Assembly (NCBI RefSeq): GCF_003584105.1 | Contig: NZ_QXFO01000011.1 | Span: forward strand, 1 to 64,000 | DNA: 64,000 nucleotides | Direction: 5' to 3' | Source of the DNA: Flagellimonas taeanensis | Lineage (GTDB): Bacteria > Bacteroidota > Bacteroidia > Flavobacteriales > Flavobacteriaceae | In this document: piece by piece, positions 24,480 through 33,063 of the stretch | How the letters are laid out: every line of letters begins with the position of its first letter | How positions within the stretch are numbered: the first letter of the stretch is position 1 | Position numbers and translations under genes: made by a program | Notes under the pieces: generated by a model | Databases searched by the model: none | Told to the model about the DNA's origin: nothing | Seen by the model: only the letters and a program-made list of their open reading frames with translations

Positions 24480-25595
24480 TCATTCCTCTATTTTGATTTC
24501 CCACTCAACAATGGGTTGTACCTTCGGAGCCACATAGGCGCCCAACGCTTTTAAGGTTAATGTCAAACCATCCTTCCTTTCCAAAGTTTTGATGTTGATG
24601 GTCTTCGTTTCACCAGCGGATATTGTAAACACTGGGGAACTGGAATAAAAGGTGTAGGGCATCTGGTTTTCAAAGATGAGGTCGCTACTGGAAACATTCT
24701 TCAAGGTCACTTCCAGAATAGAGGTCTTGTTGATGTATTGGGCTTTTTCAACCTGGATGCAGGCTTGCAACAGCGGAATCAAATTTTCTTTTTTTCCTAC
24801 CAATAACGAATTGAAAACGGCCACCGTTCTTCCAGCAAACAGTGCTTCTTTCACGGATTCCTGTGTTTTTTCCTTGGCAAAGACCAGGGTAATCGGGCGG
24901 TCGTGTCCTTTTTCCGTGTAGTCCCAGTCGATGAGACCATGGATGTCGCTATTGCCCATGATGGTCAGATTGTGCTCGAGGGCCAGTGCCAAGGATTCCT
25001 CGGCATAGTCACCCATATTGATGACCTCTATACCATGCAGCTCTCCTTTTTGGATACGCTCTTTTTGAAAATCGCTCAGAATGGGGTTGCCATTTGGGGA
25101 TTGTGGATGCCATGCCGGATGGTTCCAGAACACAAAGGCACCTTGTTTTTTGGCCTCGGCAAAGGAATCTTCAGCCTTGTCGTTCAACAGGGTATTGGCA
25201 TCTTGGATGAAAACGGCATTGCTATGCCCCATTGGAGGTTTTCTTGTGATTTCCGAACCATGTATGATCAAAAGATCATGGTCCTTGGCTTCTTGCAGTG
25301 CGAGCTCATAGGACCTATTACGGTCAGGGTGTGGAATATCTTCCTTGTGGGGCTGGTATTCAATGTGTTCCGTGAGGGATATCACATCCAAATTGTCACG
25401 GAGGGCTTCCATGACCCGAATGGTGGGCCAAACATTCCCATCGGAAAAGACGGTATGCTGGTGAAGGTCGGTCTTCAAGGTCCGGTAACCGGGTACATCG
25501 GGAAAAACAAGGATTCTGGAACTTTTATGGGAATGTTCCTGGGAAAAAACGAAGGCCGATGCAAAAAAAGCGATGAGGAGAGGTTGTAATTTCAT
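24480..25595 (-). CDS. Exported PHP-domain phosphodiesterase (Sb-PDE-like)
   Basis: 371-residue secreted phosphoesterase: signal peptide MKLQPLLIAFFASAFVFS, then a PHP metal-hydrolase domain to about residue 270. Metal ligands are visible in DLHQHTVFSDG (HxH), LTEHIEYQPH, IIHGSEIT, FWNHPAWHPQ and MGNSDIHG. A C-terminal beta-sandwich (about 280-371) completes it. The overall layout matches the family that includes the haloalkyl-phosphodiesterase Sb-PDE of Sphingobium, from memory; this is not proof of that substrate. It would be another exported phosphodiesterase about 6 kb from the pafA/GDPD locus but in a separate transcription unit. Confidence 0.75.
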   Translation of the reverse strand: MKLQPLLIAFFASAFVFSQEHSHKSSRILVFPDVPGYRTLKTDLHQHTVFSDGNVWPTIRVMEALRDNLDVISLTEHIEYQPHKEDIPHPDRNRSYELALQEAKDHDLLIIHGSEITRKPPMGHSNAVFIQDANTLLNDKAEDSFAEAKKQGAFVFWNHPAWHPQSPNGNPILSDFQKERIQKGELHGIEVINMGDYAEESLALALEHNLTIMGNSDIHGLIDWDYTEKGHDRPITLVFAKEKTQESVKEALFAGRTVAVFNSLLVGKKENLIPLLQACIQVEKAQYINKTSILEVTLKNVSSSDLIFENQMPYTFYSSSPVFTISAGETKTINIKTLERKDGLTLTLKALGAYVAPKVQPIVEWEIKIEE

Positions 25596-25785
25596 GGTAT
25601 TGGTTTTGCTAAAATTAATGAACTGTGGTCAATGTATCAATTCCCGGAAGAGGATTTTACAAACTGATAACCTAAAAGGTATGTTGGCGCATAGCGGATA
25701 CGGACAAATTTGGGACATGGCCCGAATATGTCACAATTAATAAATATTTAAGGTTTACAAAAGGGTGGATAAACAAAATCCTCAC

Positions 25786-25793
25786 TAGGTTTG
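25786..25793 (+). promoter_or_regulatory. -7 element before the small membrane exporter gene
   Basis: TAGGTTTG matches TAnnTTTG and lies 13 bp before ATG 25807. Confidence 0.4.
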
Positions 25794-25806
25794 TCGGTTC
25801 AAAAAA

Positions 25807-26271
25807 ATGCTGTCCTTGCACAAAGATTTGATCATAGCGATACTCTGGAGCCTTTCTCCTTTTGGAGAGGCCAAAGTGGGCATTCCCTATGGCATGTACC
25901 AGGGAGTGAACGAGTATCTGGTATTTGTTGCCTGCTTTTTGGCAAACGTTCTCGTATTTCCTTTTATGATGTTCTTTTTGGAGCACATCAACAGGTATTT
26001 GGTCAAATGGCGATTCTATAAAAAATCTGCGGTCTATGTGGGCCAAAGGGCCAAAAAGGGTTCTGGAAGCAAAGTGCAGAAGTATGGATTTCTGGGCATA
26101 GTCCTCTTTGTGATGGTGCCATTGCCCGGCACGGGGGTCTATGCGGGTACCATTGCAGCATACCTGTTCAAAATGAAAAAGCGTGAAGCTTTCACGGCCA
26201 ATACCATAGGTATTTTCCTTTCTTCCGTTATCGTTTGGGTCACCACTTTGGTTTCCTTGGAAGGGGTTTGA
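25807..26271 (+). CDS. Putative small multidrug-export family membrane protein
   Basis: 154-residue integral membrane protein of the family called small multidrug export protein (COG2426 type). About four hydrophobic segments are visible, for example YLVFVACFLANVLVFPFMMF and GIVLFVMVPLPGTGVYAG; the motif VPLPGTGVYAG is a family signature. The transport function of this family is poorly established, so the name is a label and not a demonstrated role. The next gene downstream on the same strand is a DUF808 protein after 107 bp. Confidence 0.75.
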   Translation: MLSLHKDLIIAILWSLSPFGEAKVGIPYGMYQGVNEYLVFVACFLANVLVFPFMMFFLEHINRYLVKWRFYKKSAVYVGQRAKKGSGSKVQKYGFLGIVLFVMVPLPGTGVYAGTIAAYLFKMKKREAFTANTIGIFLSSVIVWVTTLVSLEGV

Positions 26272-26378
26272 TGAAGAAGTGGGCAAGGTTTTTTTACTTT
26301 TCTTGACGCGCCATTGTGCTAGGATTTGTTTATTTTGCTCCCGGTCAAAAAAAGTTTCTTTAAACCAAAAACATAGAT

Positions 26379-27242
26379 ATGGCTTCAGGTTTTTTTGCGG
26401 TCCTGGATGATATTTCTGCACTTATGGACGATGTGGCTTCCATGAGCAAGATAGCGACCAAAAAAACAGCGGGTATTTTGGGCGATGACTTGGCGGTGAA
26501 TGCCGAGAAAGCGACCGGTTTTGTTTCCAATAGGGAGATACCTGTGCTTTGGGCCATAACCAAAGGTTCCTTTTTGAACAAATTGATCATTCTCCCCATT
26601 GCATTTTTGCTGAGCGCCTATCTTCCCACTGCAATTACTATCATACTGCTTTTTGGAGGGGTGTATCTGGCCTATGAGGGAGCGGAAAAAGTGTATGAGT
26701 TCTTTTTTCCACATAAGGAAGAGCATACGGAAGAAACCACAATTGTTTCCGAAGAAGATTTGCCCGCGTTGGAGAAAACCAAGGTGAAGCAGGCCATCAT
26801 CACAGATTTTATCCTTTCCATAGAGATTGTCATCATCGCGCTGAGCACCGTGGTCAACGAACCTTTGGTGACACGAATAGTTGTGGTGACGGTAGTGGCC
26901 CTTTTGGCCACCGTGGGAGTGTATGGTATTGTGGCCCTCATTGTCCGGATGGACGATTATGGGTACAAGCTGATCCGACTCAACGATAGGGACGATAGCT
27001 TTTCGGACAAAGTGGGTATGCTCTTGGTCAATGCTTTGCCCAGGATCATCAAGGCGCTTTCCGTGGTGGGTACACTTGCCCTATTGTTGGTGTCGGGGGG
27101 CATATTCAACCATAACATTGAATACCTTCACCATTTGTTTCCTCAATTCCCCTCTTTGTTGAAGGATTTTCTGGCGGGCTTGGTGGTGGGCCTTGTGGCA
27201 CTTTTGCTGATGAAGTTGGTGAAAAGGATATTTAAGAGATAA
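26379..27242 (+). CDS. DUF808 (YedI-like) inner membrane protein
   Basis: 287-residue polytopic membrane protein. The start MASGFFAVLDDISALMDDVA and the following KIATKKTAGILGDDLAVNAEKA are the family signature, as is REIPVLWAITKGSFLNK. About six membrane segments follow, with a charged loop near residues 110-130 (FFPHKEEHTEETTIV). The biochemical function of DUF808/YedI is not known. It shares orientation with the exporter-like gene upstream and is convergent with creD; a structured intergenic region lies between. Confidence 0.9.
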   Translation: MASGFFAVLDDISALMDDVASMSKIATKKTAGILGDDLAVNAEKATGFVSNREIPVLWAITKGSFLNKLIILPIAFLLSAYLPTAITIILLFGGVYLAYEGAEKVYEFFFPHKEEHTEETTIVSEEDLPALEKTKVKQAIITDFILSIEIVIIALSTVVNEPLVTRIVVVTVVALLATVGVYGIVALIVRMDDYGYKLIRLNDRDDSFSDKVGMLLVNALPRIIKALSVVGTLALLLVSGGIFNHNIEYLHHLFPQFPSLLKDFLAGLVVGLVALLLMKLVKRIFKR

Positions 27243-27250
27243 ATCAATTT

Positions 27251-27305
27251 TAGAGGAATCCTCTACATATAATATGCACTGCTCCGGATTCCCGGAGCCA
27301 GTGCA
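27251..27305. terminator. Two hairpins between convergent DUF808 and creD genes
   Basis: TAGAGGAATCCTCTA (27251-27265) is a palindrome. A second stem spans 27275-27305: TGCACTG pairs with CAGTGCA and CTCCGG with CCGGAG, loop ATTC, one bulged C. Neither is followed by a clear U-run, so termination is likely but not certain. Confidence 0.45.
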
Positions 27306-27311
27306 CGGTCC

Positions 27312-28664
27312 TTAATCTTCCAATTGTCCCGACCAATCAATTTTTCTCGAAGTGTACATAATGGTGGCCAGAATCACAAAAAGTCCTATGCTGCCCACCA
27401 AAAGGGCGTAATCTTCCAGTTGTATGATGACAAAAATGAAGGTGTAGAGCCCCAACATTGACCCTAAAACCAGTAAAGTGAATTTCGTGTTCTTTAGAAT
27501 GGACCTGGAATATATGGTGATCAAAGACACAATGGCACCGCCAGAAACCACATAGGCGAAGAGGTAGTTTTTGTGCTCTGAAATGGATATCAGCAGGGTG
27601 TAAAAAAGGACCAAGGCCAAGCCAATCATCAAATATTGAAAGGGATGAATGGAAATCTTGCTGCTAATTTGGATCAAAAGGAAAACCAATAGTGTAAGCC
27701 CAATGATCATGAACCCATATTTGCTGGTACGCGAGGTTTTCTGGTAATCGTCCACAGGAACCAAGAATTCGGTACCAAAGGCAAACTCCGTTAAATCGGG
27801 AAGGTGGTCAAAAAAGGATTGTCCAAATCTTCTATTGGTTTCCAAAACCTTCCATTGGGCCTCAAATCCATTTTTTGAAATTTTCTTTCCTTCTGTGTCG
27901 GGTAAAAAATTTCCATTAAAGCTGGGGGAGTGCCAGTTGGACTTCATGGCCACCACGGTCTCCCTGCCAATGGGAACATATTGCAACCGATTACTACCAT
28001 TTATGGTAATTTTGGATTCAAAATCCAATGTCCTGTTTTGAATTTCTTCTAGATTGACAATAAAATCGGATTCAAGTGTGTTCATGTAAGCATTGTCAAA
28101 CTTCGGTTTTAAGTTGTACTGTTGGTTGTTGAAGTTGATGGCAACAGTATTGCGAATGCCCTTTAAGTTACTCACCATATACACAATCGTCGCTTTGTCC
28201 CAAAGAATGTCTTCGTCCTTTACTTCCAGTTCTTTAAAACTCGGATTAGAGAAAGTCCCTTTAAGTTCTGAATTTGAAGTGTAAACTACAGACTTGTATA
28301 TGCCTCGCTCCAAAGGTTGTGTGGTGACATTGGAATTAATGTCTAGTTCATCAGGGAAGAAATAAGCCTCATGCCTTACCGCTTTTTCTGTTTTGAGAAA
28401 GGTCTTGGTCTTTTCATCAAATACCTTTTCTTCTATGTATTGATGATAGGGAATCTTCAAAATGGGCCCATTGATGATGACTTCCTCGCCCCATTTGCTG
28501 TTGATTTCCGAGATTACTTCCTGTTGCCGTTGTCCACGTTCGCGAATGAGATCGTCCACAAAGCCCAAGGGGACCAATAAAATAAGGATCAAGAATCCCA
28601 CCGTGATCATTTTTGCGGAGATGGAGTTTTTTAGCCAATTGCCGATACGTTTTTGTAATGTCAT
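27312..28664 (-). CDS. creD: CreD-family inner membrane protein
   Basis: 450-residue envelope protein. One membrane segment near residues 17-35 is followed by a large periplasmic domain (FVDDLIRERGQRQQEVISEI is the conserved opening, and PLERGIYKSVVYTS lies within it). About six C-terminal membrane helices follow from residue 300. CreD is linked to cell envelope integrity in Enterobacteria and Stenotrophomonas; its molecular activity is unknown. Here it is the third gene after a membrane protein and a winged-helix regulator, an arrangement I associate with Bacteroidota. A 17-bp palindrome lies 17 bp before its start codon and is nearly identical to one before the first gene, so creD may have its own regulated promoter. 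Confidence 0.9.
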   Translation of the reverse strand: MTLQKRIGNWLKNSISAKMITVGFLILILLVPLGFVDDLIRERGQRQQEVISEINSKWGEEVIINGPILKIPYHQYIEEKVFDEKTKTFLKTEKAVRHEAYFFPDELDINSNVTTQPLERGIYKSVVYTSNSELKGTFSNPSFKELEVKDEDILWDKATIVYMVSNLKGIRNTVAINFNNQQYNLKPKFDNAYMNTLESDFIVNLEEIQNRTLDFESKITINGSNRLQYVPIGRETVVAMKSNWHSPSFNGNFLPDTEGKKISKNGFEAQWKVLETNRRFGQSFFDHLPDLTEFAFGTEFLVPVDDYQKTSRTSKYGFMIIGLTLLVFLLIQISSKISIHPFQYLMIGLALVLFYTLLISISEHKNYLFAYVVSGGAIVSLITIYSRSILKNTKFTLLVLGSMLGLYTFIFVIIQLEDYALLVGSIGLFVILATIMYTSRKIDWSGQLED

Positions 28665-28681
28665 AATTATAAAATTAAAGT

Positions 28682-28698
28682 ACTTTGAAAATCAAAGT
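28682..28698. promoter_or_regulatory. Palindromic operator copy 2, before creD
   Basis: ACTTTGA AAA TCAAAGT is a perfect palindrome around three central bases. It matches 16 of 17 positions of the copy at 29631-29647. Location before creD and near a winged-helix regulator gene suggests an operator. Confidence 0.6.
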
Positions 28699-28715
28699 GA
28701 ATTGATAAAAAAAAT

Positions 28716-29012
28716 TTATTTAGGGTTTCTGATTAGATCTTCCAAGGCATCAATATGTTTTTTAAAAGCTTGTTTGCCCAAAGGGGTAATGAAATATTTG
28801 GTGTTGGGTTTCTTCCCGATGAACGCTTTTTCAATTTTGATGTATTCCGCATTTTCCAAGGTCTTCGTATGGCTTGCCAAATTACCGTCCGTGACATCCA
28901 AAAGTTCCTTGAGCCGATTGAAATCAACATCGTCATTGATCATTAATATGGACATGATGCCCAAACGAATGCGGTGATCAAAAAGTTTGTTGATATTGTC
29001 AATGAGCCCCAT
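28716..29012 (-). CDS. Winged-helix transcriptional regulator
   Basis: 98-residue single-domain DNA-binding protein. The start (MGLIDNINKLFDHRIRLGIM) and FNRLKELLDVTDGNLASHTK (recognition helix region) followed by the wing (KPNTKYFITPLGKQAF) match the short winged-helix regulators related to MarR/ArsR. It has no sensor domain. It begins 1 bp after the upstream membrane-protein gene ends, so translation is probably coupled. Inference: it controls its own operon through the paired palindromes at 28682-28698 and 29631-29647. Confidence 0.88.
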   Translation of the reverse strand: MGLIDNINKLFDHRIRLGIMSILMINDDVDFNRLKELLDVTDGNLASHTKTLENAEYIKIEKAFIGKKPNTKYFITPLGKQAFKKHIDALEDLIRNPK

Positions 29013-29013
29013 A

Positions 29014-29622
29014 TTACTTCCTATCTTCCTTAAAATGCATTATTGTACCATAAACAATGTGCAAAACACCAAATCCAAGTACCCAAAACCAAAATCCATA
29101 ACCAGGAAACGCTGCACAGATCAATCCTAAGACAATTTGACTATAACCCAGATACTGGACGGTGCCTATGGTGTATTTTGAAGCGTTGACGAGAGCCAAA
29201 CCATAGAAGATCAACATCAAGGAGGCAGTCAGGCCATAATGTCTACTGTTCAATTTTATCAAGATATAGATGCCTCCGGTAACCATGGGAACAAAAAAGT
29301 TTATTAGAAGTCTTTTAGTAGTTTCATCCCAGATTTTCTCGTTGTTCCGTTTGGCCTTTCTGGTGGTCAATAAATAGGCTGTCACAAAACTGAGCACCGC
29401 AACCAAAATCAAGATTCCCAGGATTGATTTAAACTTTAGACTATCAACAATCAATATTTCATAGTCATTGGGCAGAAGAAATAGGTAGGCTACTGTAGCC
29501 CCCGTAATGGCATATATTCCTGCCAGAATGCCCGATAGCCCTGTAAGTGATATAAAACGGGAAGAACGACTCATCATGTCCTTGATCTGGGAGATGTCGT
29601 CCAAATATTTTTTTGAATCCAT
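29014..29622 (-). CDS. Hypothetical polytopic membrane protein of the creD operon
   Basis: 202 residues; the N terminus is soluble (MDSKKYLDDISQIKDMMSRS) and followed by about six hydrophobic segments, for example FISLTGLSGILAGIYAITGA, then KSILGILILVAVLSFVTAYL. It is the first gene of the operon with the winged-helix regulator and creD. I do not recognise a named family; such proteins commonly accompany short winged-helix regulators in Bacteroidota. It could act as a membrane sensor or target of the regulator, but nothing in the sequence proves it. Confidence 0.8.
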   Translation of the reverse strand: MDSKKYLDDISQIKDMMSRSSRFISLTGLSGILAGIYAITGATVAYLFLLPNDYEILIVDSLKFKSILGILILVAVLSFVTAYLLTTRKAKRNNEKIWDETTKRLLINFFVPMVTGGIYILIKLNSRHYGLTASLMLIFYGLALVNASKYTIGTVQYLGYSQIVLGLICAAFPGYGFWFWVLGFGVLHIVYGTIMHFKEDRK

Positions 29623-29630
29623 GATAAAGT

Positions 29631-29649
29631 ACTTTGAAATTCAAAGTTA
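29631..29649. promoter_or_regulatory. Palindromic operator copy 1 overlapping a -7 element
   Basis: ACTTTGAAATTCAAAGT (29631-29647) has 8-bp arms around one central base. On the minus strand TAACTTTG (29642-29649) matches TAnnTTTG and overlaps the palindrome, so a bound protein would block the promoter. It lies 8 bp before the first start codon of the creD operon. Confidence 0.62.
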
Positions 29650-29702
29650 AAATAAAATCTGAACAAAAATAATTTTTTTGAATATTGGGTTAATTTTAAC
29701 CC

Positions 29703-30071
29703 ATGAACCCAGCCGAAGAGTACATCTTACATCAGAAAGAACCTTTTAGGAGCATTTTGATGCACTTAAAGGCTGTCATTGAAGCAGTCGTGCCCAAGGT
29801 GGATATGAAGTACAAATGGGGCATCCCTTGCTTTTATGTGGACAAACAGCCCATTTGTTATTTGAATGTTTCCCAAAAGAAGAGATATGTGGATATCGCC
29901 TTTTGGAGTTCGGCCCACTTGACCCTTCATTTGGATAAGATGACCACAGAGAAGAGAAAAGTGGTCAAATCGCTACGCTACATTACCTTGGAGGAAATCG
30001 ATGATGCCGTTCTTGTTGATGTGTTGAAGGAAGCCTACTCACTTCGGGACAAAGGGTTTTATAAAAATTAA
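29703..30071 (+). CDS. DUF1801 (YdhG-like) domain protein
   Basis: 122-residue small cytoplasmic protein starting MNPAEEYILHQKEPFRSILM, with the family core DMKYKWGIPCFYVDKQPICYLN and a DIAFWSSAHL segment. The fold is known structurally in relatives but the function is not established. The gene is alone on the plus strand; its stop codon overlaps the stop of the convergent PepSY gene by 3 bp. No sign of an operon partner. Confidence 0.85.
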   Translation: MNPAEEYILHQKEPFRSILMHLKAVIEAVVPKVDMKYKWGIPCFYVDKQPICYLNVSQKKRYVDIAFWSSAHLTLHLDKMTTEKRKVVKSLRYITLEEIDDAVLVDVLKEAYSLRDKGFYKN

Positions 30072-31636
30072 CCTTTGCTCGGCACAAATTCACCCTTTTT
30101 GGGTTTCAACTTAAAAAAAGCGATCCAAAGCGTGGTCAGGCCAAGGAACAGCCAGAGCAGATCCACCAAAAGCATATGGTACTGTTCGTTGGCAATGGAG
30201 AACCATATCCAATTACCGGAAGCCACACCGTTGGCAATGGGTATTATAAGTCCCAGCACACCTCCCAAGATCAGTGTCCATTTGTTGGTAAAGGCAATGT
30301 TCTTTTTGAAGATGAAAAAGAGGGATGCCACCAACCAGATAGGGAAATAGGTGCGGTACATGAAGGCCATGTCCACATGGTTGGCAAACTTCACGATAAT
30401 GAATTCCAAGGCGGTCACGGGATACATGGAAAGGCAGATGGCCATATAGATGTTCGCCACTTGATGGTTGAACTTGCGTCGTTTTTCAGGGATGTTCTTT
30501 TTGTCCCGTGCCACCAACCAGATCATGATCCCGGAGAGGATCACAAAGCAGGAAACCAATCCGAGGACAAAGGAAATGACCCGCAGGCCATAGCCTCCAT
30601 AATCGCCAAAGTGCAAACGGAACATCATGTTCTTGACGCCGTCCAGATAAGAATCGTTCGTCAAAGGCACCTTTTCTTCCACTACGGAACCATCCGCAAC
30701 TTTGTATATCCGATGGCCCAGACCGTTCAATTTGGTCCCACGGCCCAGATATCCGCTGATGGAAGCGTGCATGTTTTGATCTCCATAATTGAAGATGTGG
30801 GCCTCCGTGACCCTAAAATCGGGCCACTCCTCTTTGACGTTTGCAATGAGGGGATCTACGCTGATGGGACCTTCAAGCCTTTCGTTGTAAAAAGCATATT
30901 CAGGATGGTTGTATTCCAAGTCTTCAAAGAGTTTGTTCTGGTCGCCATCGTAGAATCCCATCACTACGGGAAGGATCAAGAGGCCTTTCAATAGGAAGAA
31001 AGCTCCCGTCACGGCATACACAAACTGAAAAGGAAAACCTATCACGCCAAGTGCCGTATGGGCATCTGTCCAAATCGTTTTGATCTTGGCCCACGGCCTG
31101 AATGTGTAAAAATTGGAAATGATCTTGTCCCAATGCACCAAAATCCCTGTGATAATGGCAAAAAGGAAAAAGAAGGCCACAAAGCCGGACAAATATCTGC
31201 CGTAAGGGTAGGGGATTTGGTCCAGAAAGTGCAGACGATATAGAAATTCGCCCAAGTGGTACGAGCCCCGGTAATCCCCAGTGCTCTTGTCTTCCGTATC
31301 CACATAGAAAAATACGCGGGCCTTGTCCTCCTCTTTGGCCAGGGAATCCTTGGAGGCGGTCAGGCTGACGGATATGTTCCGTTCGTTGAAATAGTGGTAG
31401 AGCTCCACATCCCTCCCATACAGGTTGTGGTCTTTGGAAAGGTCGTTCAAATAGCCATCAATACTCCCCGGAATCTCATCAGCCAAGGAAACATTGTGTC
31501 CTCGCTGCCAGTTGGTGATCTCGTCCCTGAAAAAGGAAAACGATCCCGCAAAAAAAATCACGTATAGGCCCACACTGATGACGATACCGCTGACCGTGTG
31601 CGTGTGGAACAAGATATTATAGATTCGGTTTCCCAT
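30068..31636 (-). CDS. PepSY-associated transmembrane protein (iron-uptake operon)
   Basis: 522 residues from ATG 31636, which lies 4 bp after the previous stop; a TTG start at 31669 would overlap that gene and is not preferred. The N-terminal segment MGNRIYNILFHTHTVSGIVI and the membrane helix after it are typical of the PepSY-TM family, which includes FhuF-neighbour and ferric-siderophore reductase-like proteins. Further membrane segments lie near residues 150-175, 190-215, 345-370, 395-425 and at the C terminus. Periplasmic loops hold PepSY-like stretches. As the last gene after a siderophore receptor, it may reduce iron or help release it from the siderophore; this is inference. Confidence 0.85.
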   Translation of the reverse strand: MGNRIYNILFHTHTVSGIVISVGLYVIFFAGSFSFFRDEITNWQRGHNVSLADEIPGSIDGYLNDLSKDHNLYGRDVELYHYFNERNISVSLTASKDSLAKEEDKARVFFYVDTEDKSTGDYRGSYHLGEFLYRLHFLDQIPYPYGRYLSGFVAFFFLFAIITGILVHWDKIISNFYTFRPWAKIKTIWTDAHTALGVIGFPFQFVYAVTGAFFLLKGLLILPVVMGFYDGDQNKLFEDLEYNHPEYAFYNERLEGPISVDPLIANVKEEWPDFRVTEAHIFNYGDQNMHASISGYLGRGTKLNGLGHRIYKVADGSVVEEKVPLTNDSYLDGVKNMMFRLHFGDYGGYGLRVISFVLGLVSCFVILSGIMIWLVARDKKNIPEKRRKFNHQVANIYMAICLSMYPVTALEFIIVKFANHVDMAFMYRTYFPIWLVASLFFIFKKNIAFTNKWTLILGGVLGLIIPIANGVASGNWIWFSIANEQYHMLLVDLLWLFLGLTTLWIAFFKLKPKKGEFVPSKG

Positions 31637-31640
31637 AGGG

Positions 31641-31940
31641 TCAGATGATAGGATTGGTTTGGTTGCCAAAATAAAAAATGACCCCGAGCAAAAGTGAGGT
31701 CAACAGGTAAATGCCCCAGATTTTCCATCCGTTTTTGCCCAGAAATCCCACGACCATCAAAACGGCCCATAAGATAAAGGCGGAAAAAGTACTGGTGATG
31801 ATCACGGTCACATGGTTGAACCAACTGGCCAAGGCCATGTGGAACAGTACGGAGACCATTAGCCCCCCCAAAATTGCAGCCGTGATCTTGGCAAACCGAT
31901 GCCAAGGCGATGGGGTCAGGTATTTTTTGTTGGCGGGCAT
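31641..31940 (-). CDS. Small membrane protein of the siderophore operon
   Basis: 99 residues with three hydrophobic segments (AKITAAILGGLMVSVLFHMA, then TSTFSAFILWAVLMVVGFLG, then a C-terminal one). No named family recognised. It starts 3 bp after the 110-residue membrane protein and ends 4 bp before the PepSY gene. Its tight position suggests a role in the inner-membrane part of iron uptake. Confidence 0.8.
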   Translation of the reverse strand: MPANKKYLTPSPWHRFAKITAAILGGLMVSVLFHMALASWFNHVTVIITSTFSAFILWAVLMVVGFLGKNGWKIWGIYLLTSLLLGVIFYFGNQTNPII

Positions 31941-31943
31941 AGA

Positions 31944-32276
31944 CTAGAACAAAACAATTTCGCAGATGATGGATAAAACGAGGGTCAAGGTCAAAAACCA
32001 AGGGTTCAGTATTCGCAAAGGGGCCAGTAGGACGACCAGACTGGCAATGGTCATCAGAATGACAAAATAAGTGAACGTACCGGAGGCTGCACCCCAATAC
32101 AGGCAGCTTAGCCCCAATGAAATGATCAGAAGGGCCGAGCCGGAATATTTGGAGATCCTTGCATGCCCACCGATCCATTTTTCAAGACCAAGATTACCTG
32201 CCATGGCCATCTTTTGGGACGTACCGTACAAAAGGTAAAAACCGATAAAAATGAGCAATGTGATTCCAGTGGCCAT
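31944..32276 (-). CDS. Small membrane protein of the siderophore operon
   Basis: 110 residues with about four hydrophobic segments; it begins MATGITLLIFIGFYLLYGTS. The loop between segments 1 and 2 (QKMAMAGNLGLEKWIGGHAR) is polar. No named family recognised. It lies 13 bp after the DUF4198 gene and 3 bp before the next membrane protein. Confidence 0.8.
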   Translation of the reverse strand: MATGITLLIFIGFYLLYGTSQKMAMAGNLGLEKWIGGHARISKYSGSALLIISLGLSCLYWGAASGTFTYFVILMTIASLVVLLAPLRILNPWFLTLTLVLSIICEIVLF

Positions 32277-32289
32277 GTGGGTATCCGTA

Positions 32290-33006
32290 TTATTTTATGC
32301 AATAGGTGGCACAGTGCCAAATGAACTGGTAATCTTCACCATTGTAGGTTCCGGGAACCTCTTCCTTGGTTGTGGTCTCCACAATGTATTTGGTTTCCCA
32401 GGGCAGGCCGAAGGTAACTTCTCCATTGTCATCGGTGTAGAGGGTTTTTGACCAAAGGTCGGCAACATAGACCTGAAGCTCGTTTTTGGCCAAAGGTTGT
32501 CCTTTGTACAGGACTTGAAGCTTGATTTCTTCCCCATCGTTGGCCAATTGTTTCACCACAATTCCATTTGGATTGGCTGTTTGGGTATCGGCATCGGTGT
32601 TTCCAACCTGGACCTTCGCAGTGGAATGGTAATGTGTTTTGAAGATACCAAAGTCATATTGGGTATAATCGATCACATTGATTTCATTATTGTTGAGGGC
32701 TGCCGTATAAACCCCATCTTGGAAAGGGGTAAAATAGGCCACATAATGGTCTTCTTTAGCTTCGGTGCTGAGTTCTGTTTTGGATCCGTCAGGAGCAATG
32801 AGCCATAGCTTGAATTTGGACACCAAGGGAAAAGCCTCTCCTTCCACTTGTTCGATGACACCATAGGTGTATTCTCCGTAATGGACACGGATTTCATGCT
32901 TTTCGCCCAGCTTGCCGGTGCCTTTGGTCTCCAACCAGAGGTAGTGTGCTTGTGCGGTCATGGCCCCAAAAAGGCTGATAAAAAGGAATAAAAGTTTGTT
33001 TTTCAT
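32290..33006 (-). CDS. DUF4198 periplasmic protein
   Basis: 238-residue exported protein (signal MKNKLLFLFISLFGAMTAQA, with mature protein near AHYLWLETKG). The opening HYLWLE and beta-sandwich pattern match DUF4198, a family often encoded beside TonB-dependent receptors and associated with metal uptake. The C-terminal half has a carboxypeptidase-regulatory-like fold (LAKNELQVYVADLWSKTLYT and DDNGEVTFGLPW). The C terminus ends IWHCATYCIK with two Cys. It follows the siderophore receptor by 57 bp in the same operon. Its ligand, possibly a metal, is not known. Confidence 0.85.
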   Translation of the reverse strand: MKNKLLFLFISLFGAMTAQAHYLWLETKGTGKLGEKHEIRVHYGEYTYGVIEQVEGEAFPLVSKFKLWLIAPDGSKTELSTEAKEDHYVAYFTPFQDGVYTAALNNNEINVIDYTQYDFGIFKTHYHSTAKVQVGNTDADTQTANPNGIVVKQLANDGEEIKLQVLYKGQPLAKNELQVYVADLWSKTLYTDDNGEVTFGLPWETKYIVETTTKEEVPGTYNGEDYQFIWHCATYCIK

Positions 33007-33063
33007 GATGTTTACATTTTAAGGCCCATGCGATGACATGGGCCTTTGGTGGAATTGTACAGA

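Noticed and set aside
30176..30994. 272-codon plus-strand frame opposite the PepSY gene
   Set aside because: His-rich shadow translation without domain or signal; the minus-strand gene fits its operon.
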